Shown here in pieces: positions 13,801 through 25,665 of a DNA stretch of 64,000 nt. The notes below the pieces were generated by a model that ran no database searches, had not been told where the DNA came from, and was given only the letters and a program-made list of their open reading frames with translations. The first letter of the stretch is position 1. Each line of letters opens with the position of its first letter. This DNA is from Prostheceraeus crozeri (Eukaryota; Platyhelminthes; Polycladida; Euryleptidae). The translations under genes were made by a program, and so were the position numbers. Location: contig CAJQUW010003607.1 of the NCBI GenBank assembly GCA_907163375.1, positions 293,355 to 357,354 of the forward strand, in the 5' to 3' direction.

Positions 13801-16800
13801 CAATTACATGCTTATGTAGACCTGGGCCCCATATGTTACAGACAGGTCTATGTACATGTCTGCCATTAGAACGCTACATACTCTAATTCATTAAATTGTA
13901 ACATTGAAAAGTTACTGAGGCTAAATTATCGAGTGCCATATCATCCCATCAATGGATTGACATGACACTTTCTGAACTTTTTTTGAAATTCATATCAAAA
14001 AAAATTGCAATACAAAAAGGTTAGGAAATACGTTGAATAATAAACAAATTACATGTAAAATTATGATAAATTTGTTGCTTGGTCATGCCAGCCAATTTAC
14101 AAAAAAGGTGCCAAATCACCCCTTTCAGGGGTGGGCCGCCATGTTTGTATATGTGGCACATATTGTCACATTTTGATATTCGAGATTTGTCACATACCGA
14201 TGGGCGCAAATGTCACATTTTGTCACATGCTCATTGACATGAAAGTCACATGTTGATGAAAACAGACGGCCAAAATTTGACATATGTCGGTGCGCAGAAG
14301 ATTGGCAGTTATCAATTTTGCCTTAAGGCTGATTTTTTCAGTTGACGTTATATTCATATTATATATCAAATGGGGTTATATCGGGACAAAATCGAAAGAA
14401 CATATTTGTATAGCTCCATACGGGTGGTCTCCGTGGCACAGTGACTAAGTGCTAGGCCTAGCGATCTTTCGGTCCAGAGGTCCAACCCCGATAGTGTTAT
14501 TGGAAATAGTGAGGAAGGGCATCCGGACTAAGAGATCACAAGTCTCCAGATTAAAGTCTGACTTATAGTCCGGCAGCCAGAACGAGTTTCTGCAGGGAAC
14601 GAGGCCGAAAATGAGACTTTCACAGAATGATGTACACCCTATGCCTACTACGAATCGGCACGTCTGCCGAGTTCTAGTGAGTTCCTCTTCTTGTCAGACA
14701 GGATCAGAGAAAAACACATGTAAATCCAATGGGACGCAGATTGCAGTTTTTTGTTGAAATGAAATTTTGTATGTTTTCTCTGATTAAACGAAAAGTACTA
14801 AGCCCAGAGTCATTATTTTTGGCATGGAATGTCTTCAGGTCATTTCTTTTCATTTTCATGCACCCCTGTCTATATAGCTAAACGCATTTAGATTTGGCGA
14901 GCCTCTTAATGTCGGCAAACACGAACATTTTGAGCAACTTTATCCACATTCAACCATTTTCTCACATACATTGCCGATTAGATGCATGATAAAAGCACAT
15001 GCACATCATAGGAAATGACCTGAAGACATTCCATGTCAAAAATTATGTCTCTAGGCTGAATACTTTTCGTTTCATCAGAGAAAACATACAAAATTTCATT
15101 TCAACAAAAAACTGCAATCTGCGTCCCATTGGATTTACATGTGTTTTTCTCTGATCCTGTCTGACAAGAAGAGGAACTCACTAGAACTCGGCAGACGTGC
15201 CGATTCGTAGTAGGCATAGGGTGTACATCATTCTGTGAAAGTCTCATTTTCGGCCTCGTTCCCTGCAGAAACTCGTTCTGGCTGCCGGACTATTATGTCA
15301 GCACCTTCCAAGCCTTCAATATGGGGGAAGCGACGCTAAACCATCATTTCATTCCCATGAAGTTGCCATTGAAAGTTTACAACGTGTACCCCGAGAATTG
15401 GTGCAATAACGAAGCATAGTATGTGCAAAACTGGGACTTTGTTTAAAGTGAAAAGATTGCACTCAAACCTTGTAGTCTTATTACAATAGATTCTTTTTAC
15501 AATCTCGAATTTATTTATGATTTATTGCTTGTGGCAAATATGATTGCATGATAAACACGTACTCGGAAGATTTTTCACAGTGTGAATTCACAGACCATAT
15601 TATTTCACAGAAAAGAGGAAAACTTCGTTTTCAGTGAATAAATGCCACTCAGTTTTATAGCGATTACTGTTACTTTTGTTCTGTATTCAGATCAGTGGTA
15701 AATATTAATACATGCGCGTGCATTATAGGCAGTATACATTAAGTGACTCCTACGATCTAGACATGACAATCAAAAAACATATGGCCACATACAATGAATG
15801 TTGCAATTGGGCCATCACATAGCAAGTCGAAGTCAACTTTGAAAAGTAAGCCAAATAATAGCACGACTTGCCTGGCGTCGCAAGTACAAGTTGCTATTTG
15901 GAGCAAGAAAGGGGGAAACATCAATCTTGTATATCTCTAATACAAATTATCATCAAAGAATAAAAGAAAATTAGAATACAGACCTCATGGAAAACGTAAA
16001 TTCGTTATTTCATTCAAACGAAGTTAATGCTCCTCTGTGACTTTGTCCATACTTTGTCAGAATATTTTCCCGTGAGATTTGTCACATTTTGTCACACAAA
16101 CAGCAAAAAACACACATTTTGTCACATTTTATTTTGAGATGAAAAATTGTCACATATTGTCTGTCACATCGGCCCACCCCTGCCCTTTCTCCCCTATAAT
16201 CAAAGTCGTCTTGGTAATATGAAAAAGTAACAGCTTGAAATTATACAACTCAAAATCATAACTAGCAGTTCACACACTACCCCTTTCATGAAGGAAAATT
16301 AAATATCGAAAATAATGAAAAGGAAAAGACGCTAGTCGCTCATCTAACTTCCTCTCTTTACCAACAAGATTTATATGACTACTAAACGTCTCACGTCATT
16401 GATCAGATGGTTTCATTAATCAAGTTGCGTTTATTTTCTCCCTCATTATGTCGTTTTCATTAAATATATGATTCTGTTTACTAAAATGTTTTCCCAATTA
16501 AGATTTTGTCCACATAGAGTTTTATCACCTATGGTTCTTTCAATTTTCTCAATTTATTACAGTTTCGCTCATATAGTTCCAATCGCATTCTGTGCATTCA
16601 TTGAGATAAACTGCGCTACACTGCTTTCCAAGTGCTTGTCTTTTCTCAAATGGTCACTCAACCATCTTTAAGTACTACCAAAAATCATCTGAAAAGGAAA
16701 AGCGAAGCGCTTGTAATGCAATATATGCAGTTTGCAGCAATCACAGACTGCGATTGAAATAATGTGAGTGAAGCTTTAATACTTCCAGACTTATTTATCC

Positions 16801-19394
16801 AACATTATTTCAGACTTCCCAGACTTTCGACACATTTTCTTAAAAATAATCTTCAAAAACTAAAGTTATTCTCATTTGGGCCATTTCATCCCACTGTTAG
16901 AGTGAAAGGGGCATGCATTACATGTTTTTAAAAACATGTAATTTTCACAATGACCAGCATTAATTTTCTAAGCAATAAATGCATTTATGCATAGCTATCA
17001 ACATTTCAGGTGCAAATTGAGAACATTGAGAAAATCACATGAATTCTTTTAAAGGCCAACCATTCCACCCCACCCTACCATATTCATATAGTGATCACGG
17101 TGCTGATACAGTAATTATTAAATAAGCCATAGAAGGGCTTTCATGGGTTCACAATTCACACCGATCAACGAGCATCACACGTGTGCATACTTGACTGTGA
17201 CTAAAAATGTGACATGAACAATACATTAAATCCAAAAAAGTGACATAAAAAAGCCCGACTATTCATCATAACATTATGCTCACTTGTTTACGAAGTCGAC
17301 GAAGAACAGCCTCACGTTCTCGATTGTGTTCCAAAAAGCTTTCCGAAAATATACTGATACTATCAGCTGGTGGGGTCCAGTCCTGACTGTCAAATTCGGT
17401 GCCACCATTTTCCGATTTATCAGCTTTTGTACGTTTTCCAAATCGACTCAAACGAAGGTTGGGTGGCGGTGAAAATTCCTCTTTTTCTTTTTCTTGTCGA
17501 TTTTTTCCCTCAAATCTGCAGAAAGAATTTTTTCTATAATAAATGGAAGGGTAGGTGACGAAGGAGAAAGATGTATTATTCTCTTTGATTCGATAAAACG
17601 TACTTGTTTTAATTTGAGATCCAATCACTCTAGTCCCACTCTGCTAGAAAAATTATATTAATAACTATGAAAATTGATTTTATGGGATTGAATGCAGAAC
17701 GATTATTTTGATTCTTAAAATACTGAAAGGATTTTTCATAAAAAACTATTTGTATTTCAAAATGGGCTCACTATAAAAGAAAGCTCGGTCTACAATCGGC
17801 GACGCATGATCCATCGCTATTCATGTCAGTTTCCGAACTAAAATAGGCTAAAAACACTCATCGATTGATCGCCGAGATACGAAATTCCATGTGCAGATCG
17901 AGTAGTAGCGATCAAGTAGCACGTAATTCAGCTTTGATCGAATATCATTTTCAACTGGAGGAAATTTTCCCATATCCTTGGTAAATGAAGAAATGCAGAA
18001 ACACAGATAAATCGTAAAATCCAGCTGAGAATATGTCAGCATCAAGATGCCGAGTAATTCTTAGCGGAAAGTGCAAGATTTGGATATAAATATACACGTA
18101 TCATCATCCTGAAAATACACTTGAGTAATACATTAATAGAGTTGAGTGAAGGCATACGTGCAAAAATGAGCAATGTTTAATATTTTATGTATAACGTGGT
18201 CTATGTAAAATTTAAGCAGGAACTGCTTTAAGATTGCTTTTTCAAGCACGTCCGCAAACTGTACTCAATCAAGAATACTTGAAACGAAGCTGTGGGCTCA
18301 CAATTTGGTTGATGCTCACAGTCGGTTGTCTGTTGAACATCAGAACATCTGTGAAATTATGAGACTGATCGATAGATATGCAAATGCAGCCATTTTGATC
18401 TTGACACACATCTGAAATCTGTTGTAGCTCAGTGACATCTTTTTGAGTGAAACTCTTTTCTATTATTAATCTTGCATTATTGAAAGACTTATGGTTTCAG
18501 CTGACATCGGCAGAATCATAAGGTACATGTAAAAGAATGTTTGAGAAGTAGACCTATTTACCAATAACGACAAACATCAAGGCATTGAATTTGGACTCTC
18601 ACTTTTAAAGTAGCTCTGATTTTTTCATGGACCCTATTTTTCACTATCTTTAAGCCATGTAGCTCCGTTCTACATGCCAACTACCCATTGAAATTCATGC
18701 ACAAATTCATTTACAGCTAGCTAACCATTCCACTAAGATAATGATGTATGGGAAGTTTGGTTGAACAACGAATATACGTGTATATAAATAAGCTACAGCT
18801 GCGTGAAAACTAAAATTTTGGGGCAAAATTTCTAAAAAATAGATATATACCGCCAATTTTAAAACTGGAGGCTAATAGGCCTATTTCAGATTAAGTGTTT
18901 CCTAGTGAAAGGAAAACATATTTTAGAAAATGTACGAAATTGAAGACTAAGTGCCACATGTCATTGGGGGAATTCATTCATACAAAGCTAAATTTTGCAT
19001 CCAAAGTTTGGTTGAGCAACGAATATACAGAAAGAAGTTGCGGCTGCGTAAAAATTCAAATTTTGAATTGAAATAACTCACTTTTTGATGATTTTCTGAT
19101 GGTTTTTATAGTCTTCAGTTTTCTTGTATGCTTCGAATTCCTTTTCATAACGTTCTTTGTCAGCTTGAGCCTCTACGACAAATTTTTCTCTCTTCTGAGC
19201 ATCCAATGCATGCCATTCAGTGGCTATCGCACGACACGTTTCAGCTGTGAAACGGAGATGTTTCTCTTTCGTTATAGTGGCATGTCGTACTTTAAAGAAG
19301 TGTTGGTAAGCGGACAATGGACGTGCGGGTGCATTTTTGTCTCGCGGCTTGCGAACCCTCTTCTTCGTGGTCTTTTTACCGCGCATGAGTTGAT
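7849..19394 (-). CDS. HMG20A/B-like HMG-box protein
   Basis: Three minus-strand exons are consistent in phase. 19394-19082 has an HMG box: basic lead-in (KKTTKKRVRKPRDKNAP), then RPLSAYQHFF, a central Trp (ATEWHAL) and DKERYEKEFEAYKKTEDY. 17515-17284 is a basic/Ser/Pro linker ending ISIFSESFLEHNREREAVL. 8178-7849 is a long coiled coil (EAEEQNDLLSKHVETL onward) and C-terminus with stop at 7849-7851. The order and motifs match the HMG20 family: compare the family's IPIFTEEFLNHSKAREAELRQLRK and its C-terminal coiled coil. HMG20A/B (iBRAF/BRAF35) act in the nucleus with the LSD1-CoREST complex, and the coiled coil mediates pairing. Donors GTGAGT at 19081 and GTGAGC at 17283 fit. The exon at 19394 opens with QLM ahead of the basic stretch, so coding sequence may continue in an upstream exon I did not find. 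The intron between exons 2 and 3 is 9.1 kb and full of transposons. Confidence 0.8.
8179..9369. other. HMG20-like intron, 3' end, no gene
   Basis: AT-rich intron. Near 8497-8520 is a G-rich string (GGGTAGGGTGGTGTGGAATGGG) resembling the ends of the composite repeat at 12.9-17.1 kb, and near 8700-8750 there are related GGGTAAAATGGG words. The open frames here (8562-9296, both strands) have no recognisable domain. Confidence 0.4.
9370..10650 (+). mobile_element. Decayed non-LTR retrotransposon (LINE), reverse-transcriptase part
   Basis: Plus-strand fragments read as a LINE reverse transcriptase: about 9376-9550 gives DDWKKSVIVTLPKKGDPS with CSNYR, and 9671-9880 gives CFIDFSKAFGNIRQDAMWAV with later GLQ before a basic patch. 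FIDFSKAF is the motif-A block of RT, with the first catalytic Asp. Further on (about 10100-10600) are shorter pieces typical of the LINE C-terminal region (RIGMAFRTLAGF). Several stops and frame changes separate them, so it is a dead copy. The family is probably RTE or CR1-like; I cannot decide. It lies in the HMG20-like intron. Confidence 0.7.
10885..11410 (+). repeat. Possible LTR-like remnant with three hairpin-type repeats
   Basis: About 10890-11135 looks like an LTR: TGTGACATGACGTCACACC at the start, TATATAAACG near 11034 and a GCACTCC / CTTGTATTGCC stretch after it. Then a motif of the type CTGGCACACGTTATAACCAAG ... CGCCAG occurs three times (about 11132, 11230, 11362), each with CTGGC and GCCAG ends that can pair. 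No protein-coding part is attached. It may be a solo LTR plus leader, or an unrelated repeat. Treated as a fossil. Confidence 0.3.
11411..12911. other. HMG20-like intron, no gene
   Basis: At 11510-11600 there is a run of AAGGACCTAAGG-type short direct repeats. The rest is AT-rich with no coding signal on either strand. Confidence 0.4.
14424..14493 (+). repeat. tRNA-derived SINE head
   Basis: The stretch has the layout of a Pol III promoter: an A-box-like TGGCACAGTGACTAAGTGC and, 30 bases later, a B-box-like GGTCCAACCCC. It is followed by GAGGAAGGGCATCCGGAC (from about 14511), a body sequence common to several animal SINE families. The matching SINE tail (GGGGGAAGCGACGCTAAACC at about 15324) lies beyond the fold-back repeat, so the SINE appears split by it. 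It does not fold as a functional tRNA by eye. Confidence 0.6.
14565..15293. repeat. Fold-back repeat: two ~283-bp inverted arms
   Basis: The left arm 14565-14847 and right arm 15012-15293 are near-identical reverse complements separated by about 164 bases. Landmarks are AGTCCGGCAGCCAGAACGAG at the outer left end and GGCTGCCGGACT at the outer right end. The spacer is AT-rich. A transcript would form a very long hairpin. A single-arm relative is at 24252-24473. Confidence 0.85.
17516..19081. other. HMG20-like intron, no gene
   Basis: AT-rich. A diverged direct repeat is present: GGTTGAACAACGAATATACG at about 18760 and GGTTGAGCAACGAATATACA at about 19010, both followed after ~25 bases by GCTGCGTGAAAA / GCTGCGTAAAAA. 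Otherwise nothing. Confidence 0.4.
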
Positions 19395-21439
19395 CTGAAA
19401 GATATATATCTTCAAGTATATATAAAGCCTAGATCATCTAAGGGAGAAACAAAAGCTCAACAGTCTCAATTTCAACTCAGGAAGGACATTGTGCTTCGAG
19501 TAATGGCTTCGTAGGATTACCGCGGTCGTTTTACAAGACATGCCACCTTGGTACTCATTCGTCCTTGCCTTGCTTGACTTAACCATTTTGATGTTGCGAA
19601 CTACTTTTAACTACAGCGGCACTTTCAGTATATCGACAGCGTTGATTTCAGATGAGTTAAAATATAATCGACCACCTTCTACCGATTAATCGGTTATCTT
19701 CCGATTCGCAAAATCATTAAGCGGTCCACCCCTAAGTTCAACATCTATTGCCAGGAGAATTGTACCTACCTATTACTTCAGTTACAATTACATTAACCCT
19801 GTTATATGAATGTTCAATAACTGTGCAGAATCATCACTGTTTTTAAACTGGCAATCAAACTCCGATCCGTACCTCTGACCACTCGTTTTCGTCTCAGTTT
19901 CAAGCAAGCAAACTTGATCTGCTCCTCTTCAAACACATCGAATCTCCAAAGTAGATAAATGTGACTTCTTCGCTTGTCTTATCTGAAAAAACTTCAATCT
20001 GTGAAACTGATTCTCAGTAAGTTGAAACATCCACAAGCTGGCGCAAGAATCGAAGAAGACCCCTTATACTGTCTGTGCATAGTCGACGTGCGTCAAGTTA
20101 ACTTAGAATTTTTGTTACGATGAAACATCGAAAAATTGGTTGTTAGTGCGCTCGAGGGAAAATCATTTTGTTGAACGATGCCAAGTTCGATCATTGTCAT
20201 TCTTTCAACGAGTTAGGTGCAGCTGTAGTTCTATGGTGGATGATGCATGTACAAAGAACTTTCTGACTGCACAACGTGATTGCACAACATATACATGTGG
20301 GCCTATTTTGTAGTGAAATAAATCAACCACATGACACGTTCAAGTCAATATCAATCGGTGCGGAGCTAGGGGGTTTCTTTGGATGATAGGCAGAATTTTT
20401 CCACTTGTTGCTTCCGTCACTGCAACGTGGAGTGTGATCAACCAAGTACCTTGCATTCCTTTACAAAATTTCGATAGGCATGCTGCCTGTTTTTTTCGAC
20501 TGCAACCTGTCCAATGCATATACATTCTATCATAATCCGTCAAACATAATTTTGGTTGTGTTAAAATAAATTGACCTTCTACAATGTTATCAGAATTTTG
20601 TGAAAATTAGACAGCGCGTTATGTTGACAAACATTCACTATTCCAAAATATATCAAATTAAAACGGGACTAACGCAAGTTTCGAAGCCACACTTTTGATG
20701 TTGCCCAATCAAAAATGTATAGGCCTATGAGCATTACACAGATGTACTTTCGAACAAAGCTTATTATAAACAAAACACTCAGGTTCAGAGGGCACTTTAT
20801 TCGCCAACCGTCAACATGAACATATCAGAAACTTCTGGTCTTCAGTCCGTTCGAACAGTATTCGCACATGCATGCAACAATAGCTATCTTATCAGACCAT
20901 GCGTATTATGCATGGATAGCCAATCACATGGAAGAAGCATTGTCCGCTGTCACACTTATATAACATGAGTCATATCAAATTATGAACTATTGACTAATCT
21001 ATATTGCAATCTTGTTTATCACTACATAGTCAAACAACTGTGAACAGAAGAGAAGCATGAAATATTCTGATGACAGAATTGGTCTCAAGGGATGGACGAA
21101 GTAGTCACAGGAGTGACTAAATTGGCACCACATTGAGAAAGCACCCCTACGAAAAACTCAGTGAAAGTCCTCACGAATGACACTATCGATCGGTTCCTGG
21201 TCAGAATGGTTCTGAAACTCGATTTTAATACATCTGTCCCAGGGAACTCTAACTATGATTTAAATAATACAAAGTAGAAACGAACGCACTAAGCGACATC
21301 AAAATGTTTTCGTTGGAAAATTTCATGCGGAAAATCCTAAAATCAGAAATTTTAGTTCGTGGAGACATACTCATTTAGGCCTGCTGTCAAGCTGTCAGAG
21401 GCTATCAAATCGCAAAAAAACAAACCAAAAAACGCAACC
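19395..21439. other. No gene recognised upstream of the HMG box exon
   Basis: This stretch should hold the 5' exons of the HMG20-like gene, but I could not identify one. At about 21195-21310 is one copy of a dispersed repeat (TTCCTGGTCAGAATGGTTCT) whose second copy is at 33711. The rest is AT-rich. Confidence 0.4.
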
Positions 21440-22560
21440 AAATCAATATTTCCTACAGTGAAGTACGCAAAGCATTGCTCTCAACTCAACTTTACGGCAC
21501 GCCTGTCTGAGATAGCTTCACAGCTCGAGTTTTAGCGGTTACTGCCTCTCATATCACGAAAGTAATCAACTATCACGCTGCCCTTAAGGAATATCCCTCT
21601 TGTGTACACCCACAAAACTTAATAATTGCATTCTTCGCAATCGTGTTCAATCTAATATCCATCAACGACTCTCGCGCCTTCAAGCCGGATTCATACCTGG
21701 ATGATCCACAATTCAACAATTAGCCGCCTTCCGATTAATCATTGACGACTGTCGAAATTTCAACGTAACATCTCGATAGCTTTCATTTATTTTCATAAGG
21801 CATTCGATTCAATCTCAAGGAAAGCTATTTCCAAATGTCTACAACATCATGAAGTCCCAGAAATCCTTGTGAAAGCAATAACTGAACTGTACAAAGACAC
21901 CACAGCACGTGTAAAAACTGTGAATGTACTTGGCTTAATCTTTTGTACTACCTATTTTGCTCTACAGGGTGATAGACGCCGACTTCCTTTTTGTGACCAT
22001 CCTTGACGCCGCATTGAGCTCAGCTGAATCATGACTTCACAATCAAACGTCGAACGTGTTTTCGATCTCCAACTATCAGCTTACAGTAACGTGCTAGCAT
22101 TTGCGAATGATATTGCCATCCTCAATGATAATCCGCATGGCAGTCGTCAGTGAACAACATCCATGAATCCGCGGGTAAAGTTGGCCTGAAATTCAACGCA
22201 ACTAAAACTAGTGTTACACATCGGCCAAATCCTACCCAGATATTAAAATGCCATCAGGTGATACTAATAAATTCATGTATCTCGGAGGAATGATAAAATC
22301 AGACTTCAAGGCCAGTTTTGTACAGCCAGTTTTGCTGTACAGATTAGAAGCTACGTCTATGACAAGCACCCGCTCCCAGCGATCAGACATAACCCATCAC
22401 GAACACTCCAAGTTTGCGATTCACTATCCTAATGTGATAGCATAAAAACTGAAGACCTTCGTCGAAAAGGCGTCGCTGATGCTTCCAATAGTCAACGCCA
22501 AAGGCAGAAATTGGCAAATTCTACGCATCTTGATTCGGCTCTTTTGATTTTACTCAAATA
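21440..22560 (+). mobile_element. Decayed LINE, second copy
   Basis: Broken plus-strand frames show RT-like order: a stretch before the fingers (ITKVINYHAALKEYPS), then RLQAGF-type and AFRLIIDDCRNF-like pieces at about 21690-21770, KAFDSISRKAI-like at about 21800, ITELYKDTTARVKT at about 21880, a GDT..FLFV-like piece near 21970, and HESAGKVGLKFNATKTS at about 22165-22215, which fits the block after the catalytic FADD box. Many stops and frame changes, so long dead. It is not the same copy type as the one at 9.4 kb. Confidence 0.6.
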
Positions 22561-25500
22561 TAAACCCTCTGAACCACTGAGGCGGGGAACATCCCACTTA
22601 CTCTCACAGAGATGAATTTGCAATATGCACAAAGTTGTCCTTCTTATTTGTTTTTTTCGAATGAAAATCTTTCCATCATCATCGGTGAATGAATTGACAT
22701 AAAATCACACGTCTAGGTCTGTTGAGCAGAACTGGCCTGACACAACCTAGTCGCTCTGCCAAATTAAAGGACTGAACATCAACTTTCACATGAACTAGAA
22801 TTCTTTGAAATTGAGCATCTTCATCATTGACAAATCCGTTTGATAAAACGTGTTGGCACTGCATCTTTTAGTACATTCAAAGAACCTGGCATCATGAACA
22901 GGCTGATTGGTAGTTCACAGTCTGTCGAGTCACACTAAAAAGCTCGTAAGGTCTACCGATCACACCTGACAAATCAAGAAAGCAAGATATACGCTGGATA
23001 ATGCATGGAACAAAGGTTTCATACAACATATAGTTCAATGAGACTGAACCAGGACTTCAACACAAAGATTGCATTTGAAAATGGGATAACTTTCTGGTGG
23101 AATTATTTTTAAAAAAAATCTGCACATACGAAATATTGAAACAATGTCAAGTTGATCCATATATTACTACTAGATTTAAACAAGGGCTACTAAAGTGGCT
23201 CACGCCAACAGTAAGCAATACACCCATAGCACTGCGAGCCTCTACTTCAGTCTAGAGTAAAAATACGATTAAAGATTGCACATGGTCCTCTGAGTTGTTC
23301 TGTCGATGTGTGTCAATTCGAATGTTGCCTTGAAATGTAAGACACATTGTACAATCTATAAATTATGTGAAAACGCACGGTAAATGAACTAGCCATGCTA
23401 AGCTTTATCTGTTCCTCTATACATAAAGCAAACTAGGTGAAAATACCAGACCAGCCGATCATCACCTTTGAAAAGAAAGAAGTAGAGGAGAACATTGATT
23501 GTGTTTATTCGACCTAATTTATTATTCAACTTTATCAAATACTATTTACAAAATTACTTTCTACAAATGTCAAACGTTTTGTGGAGGGGAATGTCTGCAC
23601 CGATTTTGTGATTCTGCTCGCACATGCTGTTGTCATTCAGAATTTTTGTGTTTGCTCTAGAATATTTGAGTCAACGTGCCATACCAGTCTATGTTCTGGC
23701 ATTCATTCTCAAGTGAAACTAGATTTGCTATTATGATAGTGAAACATAATTTCACTCTGTTGACCAGCAAAGTTAGCTTGCAGCTATTGTTGCAAATGAG
23801 TTCACACTAGAGTTTTGGAAGTTGAGTGTCTGACATCTAGATGCTAAAAGAGAGAGCTCATAGTATTAACGAGAAAGCCAGTGTTAATTTGTCGGTCAAC
23901 CGAACTATTTCAGATGGCTGACGCGTTCACAACTAGAACTAACCAAGGCTTTAAAGGAAACAGTGTTGAAGTTTCAGAAAGAAATTGAAACGAAAATTTT
24001 ATGTATGTACACATATGATTTTAATTTATTTTCTACTCTTAATTACTTTGTATCTTTTCGAATGCGCGGGTCGCCAAAATTACTTCGTTAGTTGTTGTTT
24101 ATCAATTACCCCTAATTTCTGTGCTGTGTAGTTTGATTTCATTGGCTTGTTTTCCATGTGTTTTAAATGCAGTAAAATTTTATTGCCTAAATGTATATTA
24201 ACAATAATCTTGACAAATTGTCAGCAAGCTTATGTATAACCATAATATAGTCTGACACAGAATGATGTACACCCTATGCCTACTACGAATCTGCACGTCT
24301 GCCGAGTTCCTCTTCTTGTCAGACAGGACCAAAGAATAACACAAGTTAATCTAAATGGACCCAGAATGCAGTTTTTTGGTTAAAATAGAATTTTCTATGT
24401 TCTCGCATATTTCGGTAAAGATAATCATTCTAGAGTCATAATTTTTGTCATGGAATATCTTCAGGTCATTTTGCGGGATTGCTGCAAATTTTTATTTTGC
24501 GGGATTACTGAAATTGAATGAAGCCCGTGGACTTGCGACGCAGCGGCACGAATATTCCTTTTGCGGGATTGCGTGAATTAAATGTTGCATATTCTGTAAT
24601 GCGGACTTAATCTACATTTTGTGTAGATTTGCAAGATCGCGAAAAATCAAGTGAAGTACACCATCTCTTTATGACATTGTGGACTTGCATTATAACAGAA
24701 GTAAAGGCAGCTATAGCGGTCCAGTATCGATGCCCATTCCTAAAAGTAACCAAAAGAATAATCAGCGATGCTGGACAAAACATTTCTTGGGATGCGGGGT
24801 CACAAAGCAAATTTCTATGGAATGTTGAAGAAAATAGATATGGGAATATAGTTAAATTAAGCAAATTCATAAAGCAGCAAATGTCCTTAGAACAAATTCA
24901 TTATTACGTGACACTGCTTAACTGCAATGGACTGAGACATTACAATCAAGATTTCAGTCAGTCTACTGCAGCTTAGATAGTTAAACATACAGGGCGCTAA
25001 CAAGTCAGTTCTGTAATTTATATGCTCCATTTTAGGCAAGATTCTTTGAAGACCAAAGTTACTCCGTATTGTATGTATGCATCACTAGATCAAATGCACA
25101 ATGTTGACATAACATAAAAATTCTGTTTTAGACCTTTTATTAAATGGGATTTGCTTACTTGGAGTGAATTGTGTATTCGGATGCCTTAAATAAAATAAAA
25201 ATTCAACATGATATCAGACCGTTTACACTGATAAATATTCATGATGTCCTATTGCATTCCATGTGATTGATGCACTGATTGACCAAATGTTACTCGTGCT
25301 ATAATATAGTGTCCTATCATTTGTAATTCTTTCTTCTAGTATATGTGCAGCACCATTGTATCGTCACATCATTTATTGTCATTATGCTTCCATTAGCTTG
25401 TGTGTTTTCATGATTGTCACAGTCCATGTTATCATCACCGTGCTCTCTGTTTGAGAAATATACGTCTTGATATTTTGATATCCATACATGAGCATGTGGA

Positions 25501-25665
25501 AGAGATCTTCGCAACAAAAGAGTCTTAGAAGATATCCCTTCCGCAATTAATCCCGCGTTATCTTTAGAGGATTCGCGGGACAACAATTTGAAAAGACAGT
25601 AAAAGGCTTAAGATTCTTCTGTTCCGTACTTTCAAGCGTACATAAGGACTGCTTTACCGTGCATA
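22561..25665. other. Intergenic DNA with repeat fragments, no confident gene
   Basis: Mostly AT-rich. From 24470 to 24570 the word TTTTGCGGGATT occurs three times, probably remnants of a repeat family. A 115-residue open frame at 24629-24976 and an 89-residue minus frame at 25317-25586 have no recognisable domain and I do not call them. Confidence 0.4.
24252..24473. repeat. Single-arm relative of the 14.6-15.3 kb fold-back repeat
   Basis: From ACACAGAATGATGTACACCC to ATCTTCAGGTCATTTT this stretch follows the left arm of the fold-back repeat with scattered differences and a short deletion. It shows the arm is part of a dispersed family. Confidence 0.8.

Larger units (their letters stand above)
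14127..16181. mobile_element. hAT-like element, about 2.05 kb, carrying nested repeats
   Basis: The ends are an inverted pair, AGGGGTGGGCCG at 14127 and CGGCCCACCCCT ending at 16181. Flanks are CCCCTTTC and GCCCTTTC, an 8-bp duplication with one mismatch. TGTCACATTTTGTCACA words are repeated just inside both ends (14150-14260 and 16060-16160), as expected for subterminal binding sites. CAGGGGTGGGC-type ends are common in hAT elements. A SINE and a fold-back repeat lie inside it. Confidence 0.6.
12912..17075. mobile_element. Composite repeat with G-rich inverted ends, unclassified
   Basis: The left end reads GGTAGGGGAGAATGGGGTGA and the right end, reversed, reads GGTAGGGTGGGGTGGAATGG. Related words in matching orientation occur inside: TGGGGTGATATTGCAC at 13263, and inverted ATATCATCCCA at 13937 and CATTTCATCCCA at 16880. 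This symmetrical arrangement suggests one element with subterminal repeats that was later hit by the nested elements at 14.1-16.2 kb. I see no transposase and no clear target duplication, so the class is open. Confidence 0.35.

Noticed and set aside
14424-14493. Possible functional tRNA gene
   Set aside because: A- and B-box-like words are present, but no cloverleaf closes by eye and SINE body sequence follows.
24629-25586. Small open frames of 115 and 89 residues
   Set aside because: No domain, no splice or promoter context, and they lie within a stretch of repeat fragments.
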